Positions 25,196-34,474 are shown, counted from the first letter of the stretch. The stretch: DNA of 64,000 nucleotides from JACDAL01 sp963849115 (GCA_963849115.1 CAWKGK010000001.1:1-64000), one strand, 5' to 3'. Notes: generated from the sequence alone by a model not told the origin. A program made the numbers and translations.

Positions 25196-28100
25196 CTAAG
25201 TAAGGGCAGGAGACTCCTGCATCCTCTGGGCGATCACCTCAGAAACCCCGTCCGCTCCCATCGTGACCCCGTAGAGCACGTCGGCGGCCTCCATGGTCCT
25301 CTTCTGATGGGTAACGATCAGCACCTGCGCCCGCTCCTCGAGCTCGTGTACCAGCGAGATGAAGCGCTGCAAGTTGATGTCGTCGAGCGCCGCCTCGACC
25401 TCGTCGAGCAGGTAGAAGGGCGAGGGCCGGGCCCGAAAGATCGCGAACAGGAAGGCAAGGGCAACGAGAGACCGCTCGCCTCCCGACAGCAGCGACAGCT
25501 TCTTGACCCGCTTGCCCGGGGGCCGCGCCTCGATCTCGACCCCGCCGCCCAGCATGTCCTGTCCCTCGCTCAACTCCAGGCGGCCTCTGCCTCCAGGGAA
25601 GAGCCGCTCGAAGACCACCTCGAACTCGCGCGCGACGTCCTCGAAGGCCTCGGAGAAGACCCGCACGATCGTCTCGTCAACCTCGGCCACGATCTTCAAC
25701 AGGTCCATTTTCGAGGACTCCAGATCCTCTGTCTGCGCCACCAGGAACCGTTCTCGCTCCTCGGCCTGACGGCACTCCTCGGCCGCCTGAGGGTTAACCG
25801 GCCCCAGGCGTCTTATCTGCGACTCCAATTGCTGGGCGCGATTCCGGGCGTTGACCTCGTCCTCGCCGAGGGCGTCCAATGCTCCCAGCTCTGCGGCAGT
25901 GAGCCCCCACTCCTCGAGCGCCCTCTGGGCCAGCGCCTCGGCGCGAGCGCGCGCCTCCGCCCGCTTTATGTCGAGCTCAGTTCGTAGCCGTTCAGAGGCA
26001 GCCAGGCCCTGGTCGAGCTCCAACTCGCGAGCACGGAGCTCGGTCATCCGCCGCTCCGAGGCTCGGGCCTGCTCGCGCGTCTCTTGCGCCTGAGCCTGGG
26101 CTTGCTCCGACCACGACGCTGCCCTAGCGGACACGTCCGCGACCACTTTCGCCAGGAGCAGCACCCGTTCACGCTCGCGCTCGAGCCGGTCGCGCACCTC
26201 GGCCAGCCCGCTCAAGGAGCTTCTCGCATCGGCGATTCCCGCCTCTGCCTCCTCCACACGATGACGGGCACTCAGTGCTCTTTCCTCGGCCCCACGCGCC
26301 TCTATCTCGGCCTCGTTAGCTTCGATCGTCAGGGAACGACTCTGGTCGGCCACGTTCTCGGCCGAGCGCAGGAGCCGCTCGAGGTCTTCGGCCGCCTGGC
26401 TCTGAGCCGAACGGTGGGCCGGCAACGCAGTCCGCTCGTCAAGCGCCGCGCGTTGTGCCGAAGCCAGGGCGTCGGACACCCGCGCCAGCTCCTCGTCAAG
26501 GGTCGCAAGCTCGGTCTCCCGCTTGTCGTAGCGGCGCCGAGCGGCCGCCAGCCGGTCGGCGGCGGCCGCCAGAAGGGCATCGTGATTCCGGAGTTGCTCG
26601 TCGAGGACGGCGACCTCCTCCCACCGCTGCTCGGAACGCACTCGAGCCTGGCGCAGGATCGCGCCCGCCTCTTCGGTGTCGGCCGCCGCCAGACGCGCTC
26701 GAGTGCGCGCCTCCTCCAGCAGCGGCCACAGTCGCTCCTGGAGTCGAGGGTGGTCGGCGAACAGCGCCTCGACCTGCTCGAAGGCTTCGACGCGGGCGTC
26801 GGCGGCGGCTCGCTGGGAGCCAGAAACGCTCCGCGCCTCGCGCAGGCGCTCCTCCTCCTGGCGCTGTTCTTCCAGCGCCGCCTCGGCGCGCGCTGCCGCT
26901 TCAGTGGCCTCGTCCAGACGCTGTTCGAAAGAAGCCACCTCGTCCCGCACTCGCCGGATGGCGGCCGCGTCCTCCTCGAGCCCTGCCTGAGCGCTGTTAC
27001 GTCGCTGCCGCACGGCCGCCGTGCGGGCCTCGTAGGAGGAGATCGTGGCCCGGCCCGCCGCTTCTGCGCCCTCGGCCCGCACCACGGCCTGCGCCGCCGT
27101 GGTTTCGCGCACCCTGGCCTCGCCTACCGTCCTTTGCGTTTCCACCAAGGCGGCCGCGGCAGCGGCGGCTTGCTCGTGTCGCTCGCGGGCACGCTCGCGG
27201 GCACGCTCTGCCTCCACCGCTCGCTCGGCTGCTCTGCCGCCCCACCGCTCGAGCTCCGCCTCGAGCAGGGTGATGCGCTCTCTGTAGCCCTCCTCGGTTT
27301 CGGCACGAAGACGCAGCTCGATTCGGGCGACGCGTTCCGCGGCGAGCCGCTTCAAGCTGTCGAGTCGGTCGGTCACTCGGCCCATACCATGGGCACATCG
27401 CAGAGCCTGTTCGGCGCCTTCGGCGGCCGCCTCTCGTTCGGCGCCCCCGCTCTGGAGACGTGTGCGGACACCGTCGAGCTCGTCGCGGGCCAGTTCAGTC
27501 CGCCGGGTCTGCATCTGGAGGTTGCGTTCGGCGTCCTCGAGCTCGAGCGCACGCAGGTCCGTCGCACAGAGGCGCTGCTTGAGCTCACGATGCTCGGCCG
27601 CAAGCTCCGAGTGGCGGGCGGCCGCAGACGCCTGACGCCGCAACGGCCGCAGGGCCCGTCTTAGCTCCGAGAGCACGTCCGCGAGTCGCATCAGGTTGTC
27701 GTCGACCCGCTCGATCTTTCGTAGCGAGCGCTCCTTGCGCTTGCGGTACTTGCCGATCTGGGCGGCCTCCTCGATCAAGGCCCGCCGCTCCAGGGGCTGG
27801 GCGTGCAGAACCTGGTCGAGCTGGCCCTGTCCCACCAACGTGTGGAGGCTCCGCCCCACCCCCGCGTCGGATAACAGCTCCTGGACGTCGAGGAGGCGGC
27901 AGGGGGCCGAGTTGATCCGGTATTCGGAGCTCCCCGTGCGGTCGGCGAAGCGGCTGACGGTCACCTCGGACACGTCCAGGCCCAGGGTACGCGAGCCGTT
28001 GTCGAGGGTGAGCTCGACCTCGGCCACAGCCAGTCCCGGCCGCTCGGCGGAGCCCGCGAAGATGACGTCCTCCATAGAGGCTCCCCGCAGGCTCGAGGGG

Positions 28101-28255
28101 GCCTGGGAGCCGAGCACCCAGGAGAAGCCGTCGGCGATGTTGGATTTGCCGGAGCCGTTGGGGCCCACGATCACGTTGATGCCCGGCTCCAGCTCGAGCA
28201 CGGTGGGGTGCGCGAACGACTTGAAACCCGACAGCCTCAGGAACCTCACGAACAT
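25196..28255 (-). CDS. smc: Chromosome segregation ATPase SMC, apparently without hinge domain
   Basis: The ATPase head is complete: VGPNGSGKSNIADGFSWVLG (residues 31-50, Walker A), QGQLDQVLHAQPLERRALIE (near 145-160), LSGGERSLVALAFLF (from about 923, signature) and FYLLDEVEAALDDINLQR (from about 948, Walker B). In between are two long charged coiled coils. At the midpoint, where bacterial SMCs carry a globular hinge of about 150 residues, I see only a short break (residues about 475-515, with EALFADHPRLQERLWPLL). Length 1019 against about 1150-1200 usual is consistent with its absence. It organises and segregates chromosomes. Neighbours acylphosphatase, rnc and ftsY are the standard ones. 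Confidence 0.93.
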   Translation of the reverse strand: MFVRFLRLSGFKSFAHPTVLELEPGINVIVGPNGSGKSNIADGFSWVLGSQAPSSLRGASMEDVIFAGSAERPGLAVAEVELTLDNGSRTLGLDVSEVTVSRFADRTGSSEYRINSAPCRLLDVQELLSDAGVGRSLHTLVGQGQLDQVLHAQPLERRALIEEAAQIGKYRKRKERSLRKIERVDDNLMRLADVLSELRRALRPLRRQASAAARHSELAAEHRELKQRLCATDLRALELEDAERNLQMQTRRTELARDELDGVRTRLQSGGAEREAAAEGAEQALRCAHGMGRVTDRLDSLKRLAAERVARIELRLRAETEEGYRERITLLEAELERWGGRAAERAVEAERARERARERHEQAAAAAAALVETQRTVGEARVRETTAAQAVVRAEGAEAAGRATISSYEARTAAVRQRRNSAQAGLEEDAAAIRRVRDEVASFEQRLDEATEAAARAEAALEEQRQEEERLREARSVSGSQRAAADARVEAFEQVEALFADHPRLQERLWPLLEEARTRARLAAADTEEAGAILRQARVRSEQRWEEVAVLDEQLRNHDALLAAAADRLAAARRRYDKRETELATLDEELARVSDALASAQRAALDERTALPAHRSAQSQAAEDLERLLRSAENVADQSRSLTIEANEAEIEARGAEERALSARHRVEEAEAGIADARSSLSGLAEVRDRLERERERVLLLAKVVADVSARAASWSEQAQAQAQETREQARASERRMTELRARELELDQGLAASERLRTELDIKRAEARARAEALAQRALEEWGLTAAELGALDALGEDEVNARNRAQQLESQIRRLGPVNPQAAEECRQAEERERFLVAQTEDLESSKMDLLKIVAEVDETIVRVFSEAFEDVAREFEVVFERLFPGGRGRLELSEGQDMLGGGVEIEARPPGKRVKKLSLLSGGERSLVALAFLFAIFRARPSPFYLLDEVEAALDDINLQRFISLVHELEERAQVLIVTHQKRTMEAADVLYGVTMGADGVSEVIAQRMQESPALT

Positions 28256-28384
28256 GGCGTCAACCTAACAGCGGCCCCCGACGCGGCCTCGGCTTTGGGA
28301 GCGTGGGCGACGGGCGGGTCCAGCCGTCATTGGTGGTTGCCGGCAACCTTTATCCACCACCCGGCGCGAATGGCGGCCGCGCGG

Positions 28385-28660
28385 CTACTTGATCGTGAAG
28401 GTCTGTTCGTCCTGCGGCGACTCGCGGTCGACCTGGACCCCCGCCACCCTGACCCCGTTGGGCCCGGCCCGGCATAGCCCGACGACCCGATAGACCTCGT
28501 CGCGCGGCCCCTCCAGCACGGCTTCGACCCGGCCGTCTGGAAGCATGCGTACCCAGCCCGTGACGCCCAACTCGGAAGCCTTGTCGGCGACGGCCTTAGG
28601 GAAGTCACTGGCATCGAGCTCGCCGTCGACGAACACGTGCACTCTGGTTCTATCCTCCAA
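28385..28660 (-). CDS. Acylphosphatase-like protein lacking catalytic residues
   Basis: About 91 residues with the acylphosphatase outline: VHVFVDGELDASDFPKAVAD, then ELGVTGWVRMLPDGRVEAVL and GPNGVRVAGVQVDRES. In the enzyme the first loop reads GxVQGVxFR, supplying the catalytic Arg, and the second WVRNxxDG, supplying the catalytic Asn. Here the loop is DGELDASDF (Phe at the Arg position) and WVRMLPDG (Met at the Asn position). Phosphatase activity is therefore unlikely. The start is TTG at 28660 or GTG at 28642; GGAGG lies between them. Position between smc and rnc is the classic one for acyP. Confidence 0.8.
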   Translation of the reverse strand: MEDRTRVHVFVDGELDASDFPKAVADKASELGVTGWVRMLPDGRVEAVLEGPRDEVYRVVGLCRAGPNGVRVAGVQVDRESPQDEQTFTIK

Positions 28661-28701
28661 CGCTCGACCTCCCGGGCATCACGACGGACTGTGGACAAGC
28701 C

Positions 28702-29430
28702 TCAACTAGCTCGAGCACCAGAATCTCCCTCCACAGTCCACTCGGCCATCCTGCCCAGCGCGTGACGGGCCGCGTTCTGCTCCGCCTCCTTCTTGCTGTT
28801 CCCCGACCCGCTGCCGCATGGTCGGTCCTCGACGAAGACATCCGCGTTGAAACGTTTGGCATGGTCGGGCCCACTGGAAGCGACCCGGTAGAGAGGCCTG
28901 GTCCCATACAGGCGCACGATCACTTCCTGCAGCGCCGTCTTCGAATCGTGGCCACCGCCCTCGGCCGCGACTTCGACCATGCGCGCAGTGAAGAGCGGAA
29001 CCAGAACCGTAGCGACATGCTCGCTGCCCTTGTCGATGTGGGCCGCGCCCACCAGCGCCTCGAAGGTGTCGGCCAGAAGAGAAGACTTGTCGCACCCTCC
29101 CGACGCTCGCTCTCCCCGGCCCAGCAACATGTGGTTGCCGAGCCCCAACCGACGGGCGAGCGCGGCCAGCGCCTGGGTGCTGACAAGCGAAGCACGCAAC
29201 CTCGCCAAGTGCCCTTCATCGAGCTCCGGATTGGTGCGATAGATGAGGTCGGTGACCAGTGCCCCCAGGATGGCGTCCCCAAGAAACTCAAGCCGCTCGT
29301 TGTGCTCGCCCGGCTCAGGCCGCTCAAATGCGTACGACCGGTGAGTCAGCGCCTGCTCATAGATGGACCCGGGAGGGGCCGGAAGCCCCAAAGCCCCCAG
29401 AACAACCGAAGTGTTAGTCCGTCTCGACAA
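28702..29430 (-). CDS. rnc: Ribonuclease III
   Basis: A 242-residue protein with the RNase III signature ERLEFLGDAILGALVTDLIY, the second acidic cluster LLADTFEALVGAAHID, and a C-terminal double-stranded RNA-binding domain (DSKTALQEVIVRLYGTRPLY; GSGNSKKEAEQNAARHALG). It processes rRNA and other duplexes; the 16S processing stem later in this window would be a target. The TTG at 29430 overlaps the end of rpmF by 17 bases; a start some codons later cannot be excluded. Confidence 0.95.
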   Translation of the reverse strand: MSRRTNTSVVLGALGLPAPPGSIYEQALTHRSYAFERPEPGEHNERLEFLGDAILGALVTDLIYRTNPELDEGHLARLRASLVSTQALAALARRLGLGNHMLLGRGERASGGCDKSSLLADTFEALVGAAHIDKGSEHVATVLVPLFTARMVEVAAEGGGHDSKTALQEVIVRLYGTRPLYRVASSGPDHAKRFNADVFVEDRPCGSGSGNSKKEAEQNAARHALGRMAEWTVEGDSGARAS

Positions 29431-29590
29431 CCTGGCGACCCGCGTAGTAGCCGCAGTTGGGGCAGATTCGATGGGGCAGCTTGGGCTGACGACAATGGGG
29501 ACAGGACGAGTAGGTGGGGGCCTCGGCGCGCCAGTGGGAGCGCCGCATGCGCATCTTCGATCTCGTCTTTCTTCGCTTGGGTACGGCCAC
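29414..29590 (-). CDS. rpmF: 50S ribosomal protein L32
   Basis: A GTG at 29590 with GAGGAGGA upstream gives 58 residues: VAVPKRRKTRSKMRMRRSHW, then a zinc ribbon (SCPHCRQPKLPHRICPNCGYYAGR). Four Cys make this the zinc-binding form. It follows the DUF177 gene, the usual pairing. Confidence 0.95.
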   Translation of the reverse strand: MAVPKRRKTRSKMRMRRSHWRAEAPTYSSCPHCRQPKLPHRICPNCGYYAGRQVVETD

Positions 29591-29685
29591 TGCTTCCTCC
29601 TCGCCGTCCGGCACGGGCGTTCGCCGCTCGATCTCGCCCTTCCGGAACCTTCCTTTTCTCTAGGTCGATCCCTCTTTGCTCAGGT

Positions 29686-30213
29686 CTATCCTTCCGAGGC
29701 TGTCTGGGACAGCTTCATCTTGAGCTCCTCCAATGGCGCCCAGCGCGGGTCTGAGCTCTCCACGCGGCACGAGCACAGCCCCTCGTTCAGGTCCCGGCCG
29801 CAGTGGGGGCAGAGACCCTTGCAGCCGGCATCGCACAACGGGTTGAGGGGCAGGGCAAGTGTCACGGCGTCACGAAAGGCGGGTTCGAGATCGATGTCTG
29901 TTCCCGACAGCTCATAGGCCTCGTCCGCGAGCTCGTGGCCGGGCTCGACGAAGAGCTCGCAAAGCTCGAGCGCTATGTCGAGCGGAACCGGGCGAGCGCA
30001 GCGGGCGCAGTCCGCACCTCCGGAGCCCCGCACACGACCGGTGACGAGCACTCCTTCGACGACGCTCTGAGCGCACAGCTCTGCTTCCACCGGCTTATCG
30101 CTGAGACGCGCCAGTGTCACCCCGGCATCAGGGATAGGTGCTGCCACGACGATTTCCCGCCGCAGACCGGGCTGGCCGAGGATGTCGTCGACCGAGATGA
30201 CTAAATTAGGCAC
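29686..30213 (-). CDS. DUF177 / YceD family protein
   Basis: A protein of 175 residues with the family pattern: a beta-rich N-terminal half, a CARCARPVPLDIALELCELF zinc-like pair, acidic ELSGTDIDLEPAFRDAVTLA, and a C-terminal Cys cluster (PLCDAGCKGLCPHCGRDLNE). YceD proteins are encoded with rpmF across bacteria and in plants affect 23S rRNA accumulation; the exact role is not settled. Confidence 0.9.
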   Translation of the reverse strand: MPNLVISVDDILGQPGLRREIVVAAPIPDAGVTLARLSDKPVEAELCAQSVVEGVLVTGRVRGSGGADCARCARPVPLDIALELCELFVEPGHELADEAYELSGTDIDLEPAFRDAVTLALPLNPLCDAGCKGLCPHCGRDLNEGLCSCRVESSDPRWAPLEELKMKLSQTASEG

Positions 30214-30378
30214 TTAACGAGTCGCCCCTTTTGCGCGCGCTGCGGGCTCTCCATGCGGCCCGCGAGGTAGCCAAATGATATCAGAGGCGCCTTTTGCCAG
30301 GATTTGGCGGGGCTAGCTTGCCGGTGGTGGTCGACGTTGTACAGCAACCACTATCCGCCACTCGGAGAGGTTCGGCTG

Positions 30379-30894
30379 TTAAAGAGCGGGCTCGTTGAGG
30401 TGGGCGCCGTCGAAGGGGTCCTGCTCCCTCGGCTCCTCCCCCTCTTCGCCCCGGGGGGCGATGAGCTGTTCTCTGCCACGGGCGACCGTGGCCAGGGTCT
30501 TGTTGAGCAGAATCTCGAAGCCGGCGAGCTTCTGGTCGATGTAGTCCTCGGCTTCAAGCCGCGTCCGAGCGGCTTTCGCCTTACCCTCGTCGACCAGGCG
30601 TTCAGACTCGCGCTCGGCTTCGTGAACGATCTCGGAGCGCGACAGAAGCCGGTCGCGCTGTTCCCGGGCCTCGGCCAAGAGGCGGTCCGCCTCCTTGCGA
30701 GCGCGCGCTAAGAGCTCGTCCCGGTCGCGCGCCATCCAGCGAGCCTGCCTCACCTCATCAGGGACAGCCTGCTTGAGCTGCGCAATCAGTTCCAGGAACT
30801 CGTTTCGATCTATCACCGCGCTGGAGGAGAATGGGACCGACTTCGCCTCCTCCACAAGAACCTGCAGTTCCTCCAGACGTTCAACGATATCCAT
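30379..30894 (-). CDS. Coiled-coil DivIVA-like / ATP-synthase-b-like protein
   Basis: 171 residues, MDIVERLEELQVLVEEAKSV, followed by about 90 residues of heptad-rich helix (ARARKEADRLLAEAREQRDR; EAERESERLVDEGKAKAART) and an acidic tail. Proteins of this shape precede DUF177-rpmF and follow coaD in many Actinomycetota and resemble DivIVA or SepIVA. A role at the cell envelope is likely from the family but not visible in sequence. Confidence 0.75.
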   Translation of the reverse strand: MDIVERLEELQVLVEEAKSVPFSSSAVIDRNEFLELIAQLKQAVPDEVRQARWMARDRDELLARARKEADRLLAEAREQRDRLLSRSEIVHEAERESERLVDEGKAKAARTRLEAEDYIDQKLAGFEILLNKTLATVARGREQLIAPRGEEGEEPREQDPFDGAHLNEPAL

Positions 30895-30978
30895 CGATCC
30901 CCTCTCCCGCTATCCGTGTCCCCGGCTGCTCTGTGGCAGAACGACCCAGCTTGGTCCTATTTAGTTAGATTGCCATGC

Positions 30979-31464
30979 TCATTGCCCGTTTACGACTATC
31001 TCCTCGAGCGCGCTCTGGACTCCCTTGGGGACGAGGCCCTCCACCCGGCCCCCGTGGCGCGCGACCTCCTTGACCAGGCTCGAAGACAGAAACGCCCATT
31101 CGGGGTTGGCGGTTATGAACATCGTGTCGAGCTCGGGCGCGAGTCGTGAGTTCATCTGTGCCATCTGTAGCTCGTACTCGAAATCGGACACGGCCCGTAG
31201 TCCTTTGATCACGAGGCTGATCCCGAGCGTGCGGGCATGGTCGACGAGGAGGCCGTCGAACGACGAGACCTCGATGTTGCCGAGGCCGGAGAGCGCATCG
31301 CACACCATCGCCGTGCGTTCCTCGAGCGTGAACATGGGGTTCTTGGAAAGGCTTCTGTTGACTGCCACCACTACGCCCTCGAAGTAGCGGGAGGCCCGCT
31401 CGATCACATCGACGTGGCCGTTGGTCACCGGATCGAACGACCCCGGACACAGGGCCCTCACCAT
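30979..31464 (-). CDS. coaD: Phosphopantetheine adenylyltransferase
   Basis: A 161-residue protein. Nucleotidyltransferase motif CPGSFDPVTNGHVDVIERAS, substrate loop VAVNRSLSKNPMFTLEERTA, KGLRAVSDFEYELQMAQMN and the ISSS-like FLSSSLVKEVARHGG. It adenylates 4'-phosphopantetheine in CoA synthesis. It lies 6 bases downstream of rsmD. Confidence 0.96.
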   Translation of the reverse strand: MVRALCPGSFDPVTNGHVDVIERASRYFEGVVVAVNRSLSKNPMFTLEERTAMVCDALSGLGNIEVSSFDGLLVDHARTLGISLVIKGLRAVSDFEYELQMAQMNSRLAPELDTMFITANPEWAFLSSSLVKEVARHGGRVEGLVPKGVQSALEEIVVNGQ

Positions 31465-31470
31465 TGGAGG

Positions 31471-32043
31471 TTACTCCGAGTCCTCTGACGAGCCCTCTTC
31501 GTCCTCGTGGGCGAACACATAGAGATGCGCCTGGCCATAGTCGCGCTCCCACACAAGCTGCAGCCCAAACGGCTCGATACGGCTCTCCTTGAGGGGACGA
31601 TGGAGGGCGATTCTGCCTGCATCCGCGAGCCACCCACCCATAACGACCGCTTCGAGGTCGCGCCTCACGTCCGCCAGCGGCATGCCGTAGGGAGGGTCGA
31701 TGAAGATCAGGTCCATGCGCTCGTCGGCGGGACGGACCAGAGTGGAGGCGACCTGTGTCCACTGCACCTCGGCACGAGCGCCCAACCCGGTCGCCTCGAT
31801 GTTCGCTTGGAGTTTGACTATCGCCTCGTGCGCGCTTTCGACGAACGTGGTGGCGCTTGCCCCCCGGGACAATGCTTCCAGTCCGAGCGAGCCCGACCCC
31901 GCATAGAGGTCCAGGACCCGAAAACCGTCCATGGTTCCGAGCGCGGAGAATAGCGACTCTTTCATCTGATCGGTCATGGGCCGCGTGCCGGAGGTGGGAG
32001 CGCGCAGCCGGCGTCCCTTAGCCTTACCCGCTATTACTCGCAT
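31471..32043 (-). CDS. rsmD: 16S rRNA m2G966 methyltransferase RsmD
   Basis: A protein of 190 residues: MRVIAGKAKGRRLRAPTSGT, RPMTDQMKESLFSALG, SAM-binding VLDLYAGSGSLGLEALSRGA and the catalytic FIDPPYG. It methylates G966 in 16S rRNA. An acidic tail of about 12 residues ends it. Position between recG and coaD is standard. Confidence 0.95.
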   Translation of the reverse strand: MRVIAGKAKGRRLRAPTSGTRPMTDQMKESLFSALGTMDGFRVLDLYAGSGSLGLEALSRGASATTFVESAHEAIVKLQANIEATGLGARAEVQWTQVASTLVRPADERMDLIFIDPPYGMPLADVRRDLEAVVMGGWLADAGRIALHRPLKESRIEPFGLQLVWERDYGQAHLYVFAHEDEEGSSEDSE

Positions 32044-32082
32044 AGGTTCAACATAACCCCCAATTCAGTCAGCTAAGGTTTT

Positions 32083-34278
32083 TCAGCCCGACTGCACAAC
32101 CTCCAGAGAGCGTTCGGGGAACCGGGCTCTCATCTCGCGCTCGAGAGCACGATGCTCCGGGTGCTGCAGCTCGGGATCCTCTTCCAACAACCTAACCGCC
32201 AGCTCACGCGCCTCGATGATCGCGTCCTGATGCTCGAGCACGCGGGTCATCTTGAGCTGCGGCATGCCCGACTGGCGGGCGCCGAACAGCTGGCCTTCGC
32301 CTCGCTGCGCAAGGTCGACCAACGCCAGACGGAAGCCGTCGGTGGTGTCCCTGATCGCGGTCAAGCGCTCGGCGGCGGCGCGCGCGGAGGGTTCCTGTGC
32401 AGCCTCGAGGTCAATGCCGGTCGCCAGCACGCAATAGGAGTCGTGCTCGCCGCGACCGATACGGCCTCGTAGCTGGTGCAGCTGGGCGAGCCCGAAGCGC
32501 TCGGCGTCCTCTACCAACATCACCGTGGCGTTGGGCACATCGACTCCCACCTCGATGACCGTGGTGGCAACCAGAACCTGGGTCGAGCCTTCTCTGAAGG
32601 CCGACATGGCCGCTTCCTTGTCCTGCGCCTTCATGTCGCCGTGGACCAGGCCCACCGAGAGCTCCGGCCAGACATCCTTCTGCAGGCGCCGGGCTTCGCT
32701 CTTGGCGTCCCGCAAATCGGTGGTGCGGGACTCCTCGCGCAGCGCATAGACCACGAAGGCCTGGCGGCCCGCCATGACCTCAGACCGAATGAGCTCGTAC
32801 GCCGCCTGCCGCTCCGCCTCAGTGGGGGCGATCGACGTCTGGACCGGCCGCCGGCCCAATGGAAGCTCATCAAGTATCGAGATATCGAGGTCGCCGTAGA
32901 TCGACACCGCGAGAGTGCGGGGTATCGGTGTTGCCGTCATCACCAGGATGTCGGGTTCGCCGTCGGCGAAGGACTTGGCCCCCAGCCCCTTGCGCTGATG
33001 CACGCCGAAGCGGTGTTGCTCGTCCACCACTGCCAGCCCCAGCTGGGGGATGTCGACCGTGCTCTGAATCAGCGCATGCGTGCCGATCAGAAGGTCGATT
33101 TCACCGGCGGTGGTGGCAGCGAGGATCTCGGCGCGCTGCGCCTCGGGCGTCGAGCCGGTCAAGAGACGAACAACGGGTCGGCGCGAGATCGAGGCGAAGA
33201 GGTTACGAGCCTCCTCGGCGCCAAACGCCCGGCCGAGCAGCTCTGTGACCGTCAGGTAATGCTGCTCTGCGAGCACTTCAGTGGGAGCCATGAAAGCGGC
33301 TTGATGCCCGCTGGCGATGGCGACAAGACAGCCGAAGAGGGCGACCACGGTCTTCCCCGAACCGACCTCGCCTTCGACAAGGCGGTGCATAGGGTAGGGC
33401 TTGGCCATGTCCGAGGCTACCGCCGCGCAGGCGCGCCGCTGCGCCCCGGTGGGCTCGAACGGGAGCGCGTGCATGAACGTCTCCGCCAGAGAGCCCTCAC
33501 CCGACTCCGTCTGGCGCAGACCCCGCACGGTGCGCTCGACCCGGCGCTTGCGATAGACGAGACCTAGTTGGAGCGTGAAGACCTCGTCGAATACCAGGCG
33601 GCGGCGGGCGGCGAGGACGTCCTTCTTTGTCTCGGGAAAGTGGATGAGACTTATCGCTTCGCGCCTCTGGAGCAGTCCCAGCGAGCGCCTGAGGCCGTCG
33701 GGCAACGGGTCCGCAACTGCTGAGTGCTCGTGCAGTGCGTCCCACATCAGGCGGCGCAGGCCATCGCTCGAGAGCTCGGCCGTGGCCGGATAGATGGGGA
33801 CTATGCGCCCGACATTGAAGGGCTCGCGGCCCGAGCGGACGATCTCGAAGCGAGGGGCGGTCATCTGCAGCTTGCCCTTGTAGCGGCTAACGCGCCCATA
33901 GAAGAAAGCCTCGGTTCCCGGCCGCAGTGCCCGTGCCACCCAGTCCTGGTTGAACCAGGTGACGCTTAACACGCCCGTTTCATCCCCGATGCGGCCCACG
34001 ATCATCCTCTTGCCCGACTTGGTGCGAAAGGGCGGTTTGATCGATTTGACCGTAGCGTGCATCTGGACCTCGTTGTCCTGCGGCGCCCGGCCCAGCTCCG
34101 AGATCGTCCTCAGCTGCGTTCGATCGACGTGATAGCGGGGGTAGTGCTGTAAGAGGTCTTGGACGCTGGTAATGCCGAGCTTCTCGAGGGCGCCCTCTTT
34201 GCGCTTGAGCGGGGTTCTCTTGGTGGGCGCGGCGAAGAGCTCGAGCCCTCTGACGGGCAGCGTGATGATCTCGGCCAT
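32083..34278 (-). CDS. recG: ATP-dependent DNA helicase RecG
   Basis: From ATG at 34278 the product is 731 residues. It has the N-terminal wedge/OB domain (GITSVQDLLQHYPRYHVDRT), helicase motif I (LVEGEVGSGKTVVALFGCLV), TEVLAEQHY, the DEQH box (AVVDEQHRFGVHQRKGL), TATPIPRTLAVSIYGDLD, and the C-terminal helicase half (ATTVIEVGVDVPNATVMLVE; QLRGRIGRGEHDSYCVL). It remodels stalled forks and branched DNA. It is divergent from rpmB. Confidence 0.96.
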   Translation of the reverse strand: MAEIITLPVRGLELFAAPTKRTPLKRKEGALEKLGITSVQDLLQHYPRYHVDRTQLRTISELGRAPQDNEVQMHATVKSIKPPFRTKSGKRMIVGRIGDETGVLSVTWFNQDWVARALRPGTEAFFYGRVSRYKGKLQMTAPRFEIVRSGREPFNVGRIVPIYPATAELSSDGLRRLMWDALHEHSAVADPLPDGLRRSLGLLQRREAISLIHFPETKKDVLAARRRLVFDEVFTLQLGLVYRKRRVERTVRGLRQTESGEGSLAETFMHALPFEPTGAQRRACAAVASDMAKPYPMHRLVEGEVGSGKTVVALFGCLVAIASGHQAAFMAPTEVLAEQHYLTVTELLGRAFGAEEARNLFASISRRPVVRLLTGSTPEAQRAEILAATTAGEIDLLIGTHALIQSTVDIPQLGLAVVDEQHRFGVHQRKGLGAKSFADGEPDILVMTATPIPRTLAVSIYGDLDISILDELPLGRRPVQTSIAPTEAERQAAYELIRSEVMAGRQAFVVYALREESRTTDLRDAKSEARRLQKDVWPELSVGLVHGDMKAQDKEAAMSAFREGSTQVLVATTVIEVGVDVPNATVMLVEDAERFGLAQLHQLRGRIGRGEHDSYCVLATGIDLEAAQEPSARAAAERLTAIRDTTDGFRLALVDLAQRGEGQLFGARQSGMPQLKMTRVLEHQDAIIEARELAVRLLEEDPELQHPEHRALEREMRARFPERSLEVVQSG

Positions 34279-34386
34279 GTCTTTTAGCCTAGCGCCGGGC
34301 ACCCCTCCTCACTCGTATTGGAATGTTCTCGTCTGGCCCGAGGCAGGGGGGTGGGCCCGGAGGCTAGTCGTAGACGGTCTCACATC

Positions 34387-34474
34387 AACCACCGTTTCGG
34401 GTGGTTAGCGGTAGACCATCGCACTCTGGCCACCACCGGCGGCCGTGATCGCCGGTTGGCCACCCTCTGGCCAC
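34387..34474. promoter_or_regulatory. Repeat-rich divergent region between recG and rpmB
   Basis: The gap between recG and rpmB holds two hairpins: AACCACC-N6-GGTGGTT (34387-34406) and ACCGGCG-N8-CGCCGGT (34435-34456). It also has two direct copies of TCTGGCCAC (34425-34433 and 34466-34474) flanking a third TTGGCCACC. TCTGGCCACGCC also occurs upstream of gap (16804). No Shine-Dalgarno precedes the rpmB ATG, so rpmB control may lie in this leader. Confidence 0.4.

Noticed and set aside
26084..27664. Plus-strand open frame of 526 codons inside smc
   Set aside because: Mirror of the SMC coiled-coil codons (Arg/Leu/Gly rich, no domain), in the opposite orientation to the whole operon.
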